A stretch of 64,000 nucleotides of DNA from Planomonospora sp. ID82291 (GTDB taxonomy: Bacteria; Actinomycetota; Actinomycetes; Streptosporangiales; Streptosporangiaceae): the NCBI RefSeq assembly GCF_015711645.1, contig NZ_JABTEX010000002.1, forward strand, positions 1,674,001-1,738,000. The letters run 5' to 3'. Positions 60,557 to 64,000 of this stretch are shown one piece after another. Both the position numbers and the translations under genes were made by a program. A model generated the notes under the pieces. The model ran no database searches. It saw only the letters and a program-made list of their open reading frames with translations, and was not told the DNA's origin. Numbering within the stretch: the stretch's first letter is position 1; each line of letters opens with the position of its first letter.

Positions 60557-61630
60557 ATGACGATGGGGAAGCACTCGGGACCCGGCGGACCGCCGGAGCC
60601 GCAGGGACCTCCACCGGCTCCGCCCGGCCCGCCGGGTCCTGGAACCGTGCCGGTCACCGGTCCGCCGGGTCCCGAGGGGCTTCCCGGCGGAGTCCGGACC
60701 CCCGGCCCGGACTCGGATGCCGCCCCGCCGCGGCCGGGCACGGCTCCCGGGCGGGCGGCCGGAGTGACGGCCCACGGCGGTGCCGGGTCCGGAGCGGTTC
60801 CCGGCCGGGTCCCCGGAGCGCCGGGCGAGCCGAGGGCCAGCCGGGCCACCACCGTCGTCCTCGTCGTCGCGCTGGTCCTCGTGGTGCTGACCACCGGCGT
60901 GCTCGCCACCATCGCGGTGCTCATGACCCGCAACCCCGGCGTGCCGCTGGGCGCCCCGCCGCCCCAGCGGCTGCCGGCGCCCATCCACTTCGCCCCGGTC
61001 ACCGCCGACCAGCCGGGGGCGTGCACGACCCCCGAAGGCGTCCCCGACGAGGCCGGGCAGGTCTGCTACGAGGTCGCCGCGGGGGTCGACGTCACCGCGG
61101 TCCGGGGGATCGACGCGGTCCGGGGAAGCGACGGCTCCTACGCGGTCCGGATCACCTTCGCGCCCGCGTTCCAGGACCGGATCAACAGCCTGACCGAGGA
61201 GGCGGTCGAGCAGCAGATCGCCATCGTCGTCGGCGGGCGGGTCCTGGCGGCCCCCCGGGTCCGCGAGGTGATCACCGAGGACAGCATGCAGATCGCCGGC
61301 TCCTTCACCCGGGAGCAGGCGGAGGCGATGGTGGCCCGGCTGCGCGGCGCCCCGGCGGGCACGTCCCCGCCGCCCACCACCCCGCCGACGGCCGCCCCGA
61401 CCGGCGCGCCGGCCACCACCCCGCCCCCGATCGCACCGACCGGCACCAATCCGACCGGCACCAATCCGACCGGCACCAATCCGACCGGCACCAATCCGAC
61501 CGGCACCAATCCGACCGGCACCAATCCGACCGGCACCAATCCGACCGGGACGAACCCGACCGGCACCAATCCGACCGGGACGAACCCGACCGGGACGAAC
61601 CCGACCGGATTCGGACCGACCGGCCCCTGA
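60557..61630 (+). CDS. Membrane protein with SecD P1-head-like domain and C-terminal repeats
   Basis: 357 residues from an ATG at 60557. A proline/glycine-rich cytoplasmic N-terminus (about 95 residues) is followed by one membrane helix (TVVLVVALVLVVLTTGVLAT). The extracellular domain resembles the SecD P1 head: VRITFAPAFQDRINSLTEEA, QQIAIVVGGRVLAAPRVREV and SFTREQAEAMVARLRGA, the SecD order without the transporter. The tail is an 11-fold PTGTN repeat. Proteins with an isolated SecD-head domain are found in actinomycetes; role unknown. Confidence 0.78.
   Translation: MTMGKHSGPGGPPEPQGPPPAPPGPPGPGTVPVTGPPGPEGLPGGVRTPGPDSDAAPPRPGTAPGRAAGVTAHGGAGSGAVPGRVPGAPGEPRASRATTVVLVVALVLVVLTTGVLATIAVLMTRNPGVPLGAPPPQRLPAPIHFAPVTADQPGACTTPEGVPDEAGQVCYEVAAGVDVTAVRGIDAVRGSDGSYAVRITFAPAFQDRINSLTEEAVEQQIAIVVGGRVLAAPRVREVITEDSMQIAGSFTREQAEAMVARLRGAPAGTSPPPTTPPTAAPTGAPATTPPPIAPTGTNPTGTNPTGTNPTGTNPTGTNPTGTNPTGTNPTGTNPTGTNPTGTNPTGTNPTGFGPTGP
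61439..61603. repeat. 15-bp in-frame repeat, 11 copies
   Basis: Eleven units of accggcaccaatccg or the variant accgggacgaacccg encode (TGTNP)n at the C-terminus of the SecD-head-like protein. The first seven units are identical, implying recent expansion. Confidence 0.95.
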
Positions 61631-61636
61631 CCGCCG

Positions 61637-63013
61637 TCAGCCGACGAACTGCTCGACGGCGCCGATGCCGAAGTACACCGTGAAGACCAGCGCGACCACC
61701 CAGAGCAGCCACGGGATGTCCCTGCCCCGGCCGAGCGCCGCCTGGATCACCGTGTAGGTGACCACGCCCGCGCCGACGCCGTTGGTGATGCCGTAGGTGA
61801 ACGGCATGATCGCAATCGTCAGGAAGGCCGGGATCGCCAGGGACAGGTCGTCCCACGGCACGTTCTTGGCCTGGGTCATCATCAGCGCCCCCACCAGCAC
61901 GAGCGCGGGCGCCGCCGCGGCGGCCGGGACGACCGTCGCGAGCGGGGTGAACAGCAGCGCCAGCGTGAACAGGCCACCGGTGGCCAGGGCGGCCAGACCG
62001 GTCCTGGCGCCCTCGCCGACCCCGGCCGCCGACTCGACGAAGACCGTGCCCGCCGAGGCCCCGGCCAGCCCGCCGATCGCGCCGGACACGCCGTCCACCG
62101 TCAGGATGGCCCCCAGCCGGGGGACGCGCCCCCGCTCGTCCACCAGCCCGGCCTCGTCGCTGACGCCGATGATGGTCCCCATCGCGTCGAAGAAACCGGA
62201 CAGCACGAGCGTGAACAGCACGACCGTGGCGGTCACCGCCCCGGCCCGGGCGAATCCGCCGAACAGGTCCACCCGGCCGAGGAGCCCGAAGTCCGGGGCC
62301 GCCACCACCGCCTCCGGCAACCGGGGCACCACGACGCCCCAGCTCGCCGGGTCGACCTCCGCCGCGGCGTTCACCGCGACCGCGGCCAGCGCGGTGACCA
62401 CGATGGCGATCAGGATGGCCGCCGGGACCCGGCGCACGTAGAGCACGATCATCAGCAGCAGCCCCAGGCAGAAGAGCGCCACCGGCCAGCCCGACAGGTG
62501 CCCGGCCGTGCCCAGCTGCACGGGCGCGCCCGTGCCCCGGGCCACGAACCCGGCGTCGACCAGGCCGATCAGCGCGATGAACATGCCGATGCCCACGCTG
62601 ATGGCGTGCTTGAGCGCGAGCGGGATGGCGTTCATGATGAGCTGCCGGAGCCCCGAGACGGCCAGCAGCACGATCACCAGGCCCTCCAGCACGACCAGCC
62701 CCATGGCCTGCGCCCAGGTCATGTGCGGCGCGGCCTGGTAGGCGACCACCGCGTTCAGCCCCAGGCCCGTCGCCAGGCCGAACGGCGCGTTGCCCACCAC
62801 GGCCATCAGCAGGGTGCTCACCGCCGCGGTCAGGATGGTGGCCGTGGTGAGCTGCGGGAGCGACAGCCGCGCCCCGGTCACGTCGGCGGCGCCGCCCAGG
62901 ATGATCGGGTTGAGCAGGACGATGTAGGCCATCGCCATGAACGTGGTGACGCCGCCCCGGACCTCCCTGCCGACGGTCGTCCCGCGCGCCGACAGCTCGA
63001 AGAAGCGATCCAC
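61637..63013 (-). CDS. NCS2-family purine permease (AzgA/PbuG type)
   Basis: 458 residues from a GTG at 63013. Polytopic, about 14 helices. AzgA-branch motifs: VRGGVTTFMAMAYIVLLNPI at the start, NAPFGLATGLGLNAVVAYQA, GTIIGVSDEAGLVDERG and SAGTVFVESAAGVGEGARTG. Predicted proton symporter for adenine, guanine or hypoxanthine. It lies next to a xanthine dehydrogenase remnant, which suggests a former purine-use cluster. Confidence 0.93.
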   Translation of the reverse strand: MDRFFELSARGTTVGREVRGGVTTFMAMAYIVLLNPIILGGAADVTGARLSLPQLTTATILTAAVSTLLMAVVGNAPFGLATGLGLNAVVAYQAAPHMTWAQAMGLVVLEGLVIVLLAVSGLRQLIMNAIPLALKHAISVGIGMFIALIGLVDAGFVARGTGAPVQLGTAGHLSGWPVALFCLGLLLMIVLYVRRVPAAILIAIVVTALAAVAVNAAAEVDPASWGVVVPRLPEAVVAAPDFGLLGRVDLFGGFARAGAVTATVVLFTLVLSGFFDAMGTIIGVSDEAGLVDERGRVPRLGAILTVDGVSGAIGGLAGASAGTVFVESAAGVGEGARTGLAALATGGLFTLALLFTPLATVVPAAAAAPALVLVGALMMTQAKNVPWDDLSLAIPAFLTIAIMPFTYGITNGVGAGVVTYTVIQAALGRGRDIPWLLWVVALVFTVYFGIGAVEQFVG

Positions 63014-63049
63014 GCCGTCCCCCTCTCACCTGCGGGGGACGCCCGCTTC

Positions 63050-64000
63050 CTACCCGCTCAGCGCGATGTCATGGGGGCGGATCGGCACCCGGCCCACGTC
63101 CTGCACGGCCGCCAGCTCGACCACCTTGACCAGGCCGAGCTCGGTGTCGACGTCGACGACCGCCCGGTGCACGCACAGTGCGAGCTGCGTGTGGGAGTCG
63201 CCCTGCCCGGTGACCGGGTCCATCGGGAACGTCGGCCGGTGGCGGTACTCGCGCGTCTCCTCCACCGGGCCGTGCTGCTCCAGCGCCTCGGCGAGCGGGA
63301 CCCCGCCGGCGCACAGCCCCTCCAGCCGCTCCCGTACGGCCCGGCAGGCCGCCCTGACCGCGCCCCCGGTCACGTAGGACTGCCGGGAGGCCGACGACGA
63401 CCTCGCGGAGCCGACCGAGGTGTCGGCCCCGGCGACCGTCACCCGGCCGACGCCCAGACCGCCCAGCTCGGTGCGGGCGACCTGCTCCTGGACCATGACC
63501 AGCCCCTGGCCGACCTCCGCCGCCGCGGTGTGCACCAGCGCGTGCGGCTCGCCGCCGAGCAGCTCCACCCGGACCCGGGCGGTGGAGTGGTCGTCGAAGC
63601 CCTCGGAGAAGCAGATGTTCTTGTGGACCTTCGGGCAGTCCGGGTCGAAGGCGGCCCGGCGCGGGTCGGCGAGGATAGCGGACCGTTCCTTCGCCGCCAG
63701 TTCCTCCAGCACATGGTCCTCCGCCGTCCGGGAGACATCGAGGGAGCGGGTCGCGTACAGCTCCGCCTGGTCGAGCTCTCCGAGGTGACGGCAGGAACGG
63801 GCGAGGCCGAGCAGGTGGTACGGCTCGATAATGGTCATCTTCGCGGTGCGTGAGAGGGCGAGGCCGGCCTCGTAGTTGTCCTTCGCCGTCAAGGGATCGC
63901 CGAGATCGAGATGGAGGTCCCCCAGCTTCCGAGTATGCCCGCCTCATAGCGGAGGTGACCGATGATCCGGCTCTGCTCCAGGGCTCTGCCGAGGGCCGAC
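63050..64000 (-). pseudogene. Fused remnants of a TPR gene and a xanthine dehydrogenase gene
   Basis: An in-frame stretch from 63892 to 63050 begins as TPR helices (MTIIEPYHLLGLARSCRHLG, ELDQAELYATRSLD), then becomes an internal piece of the molybdopterin-binding subunit of xanthine dehydrogenase (ICFSEGFDDHSTARVRVELL, TAAAEVGQGLVMVQEQVART, ELAAVQDVGRV) and stops there. The N-terminal half and the last roughly 200 residues of that subunit are missing. Upstream of 63892 the TPR reading continues only after a one-base shift near 63932 (HLRYEAGIL then RKLGDLHLDLGDPLTAK). This is a double-truncated, frameshifted chimera and should not be counted as a functional dehydrogenase. Confidence 0.75.

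Noticed and set aside
61305-63029. 574-codon minus-strand frame through the 15-bp repeats with an RSDWC repeat
   Set aside because: It is an antisense shadow of the repeat array and of the NCS2 gene in another frame; the cysteine-rich repeat is an artefact.

Overview
The window comes from a high-GC actinomycete. The signs are GC-rich third codon positions, frequent GTG starts, apparently leaderless promoters (a TANNNT -10 box six to eight bases before the start codon), two WhiJ/AbaA-like regulator modules (XRE-DUF5753, DUF397, HATPase), several actinobacterial DUF families and an auxiliary TrpS with a leader peptide. A mycelial, soil-type genus of the Streptosporangiales is my best guess, but nothing here fixes the genus. 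I see no rRNA, tRNA or CRISPR array.

Layout. 1-4.3 kb: a LysR gene cut by the window edge, two small ORFs, a glycosidase-like gene remnant next to a 15-bp tandem repeat, a P-loop kinase coupled to a patatin lipase, and soxR behind a textbook SoxR box. 4.3-7.5 kb: a secreted GH74-Fn3-CBM2 xyloglucanase behind a ROK/XylR-like operator and followed by a strong hairpin. 7.6-16.6 kb: housekeeping and accessory genes (TIGR02611 membrane protein, GNAT, secreted beta-propeller, GroES-like, DUF885 peptidase, pentapeptide-repeat membrane protein, penicillin acylase). 16.7-20.8 kb: an iron-siderophore ABC importer, permeases and ATPase divergent from the binding lipoprotein, with two iron boxes between. 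20.8-26.6 kb: a helicase-associated protein, the first WhiJ/AbaA-like module and a histidine phosphatase. 26.6-30.6 kb: a cobalamin riboswitch driving btuFCD-cbiZ for corrinoid uptake and cobinamide salvage. 30.6-37 kb: Uma2 nuclease, an apparent pseudoprotease with a zinc-ribbon tail overlapping a PknB-type kinase, an orphan response regulator, and a lipoprotein/OmpA-domain pair. 37-41.7 kb: gdhA, a phosphotransferase and the second WhiJ/AbaA-like module.

41.7-46.9 kb is the most striking part: a predicted defence/cell-death locus. A 1374-residue TIR-CHAT-NB-ARC-TPR protein is divergent from a stand-alone TIR protein. Between the standalone TIR gene and the regulator module lies a broken TIR gene carrying an inverted, nearly identical 210-bp copy of part of the large gene. 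The TIR domain of the large protein appears to lack the catalytic glutamate that the stand-alone TIR keeps, which suggests a sensor/adaptor plus separate effector arrangement.

47-56.3 kb: DUF2267, an N-terminally short UvrD-like helicase, a three-gene DUF6421-SDR-threonine aldolase operon, an auxiliary trpS with a leader-peptide attenuator, DUF3467, and a DUF305/DUF3105 pair. 56.3-57.7 kb: an IS110-family element. 57.9-64 kb: a yybP-ykoY manganese riboswitch and terC, alanine dehydrogenase, a SecD-head-like membrane protein with an 11-copy C-terminal repeat, an NCS2 purine permease, and a fused remnant of a TPR gene and a xanthine dehydrogenase gene running off the window. Short GC-rich tandem repeats recur throughout, in spacers and inside gene ends.
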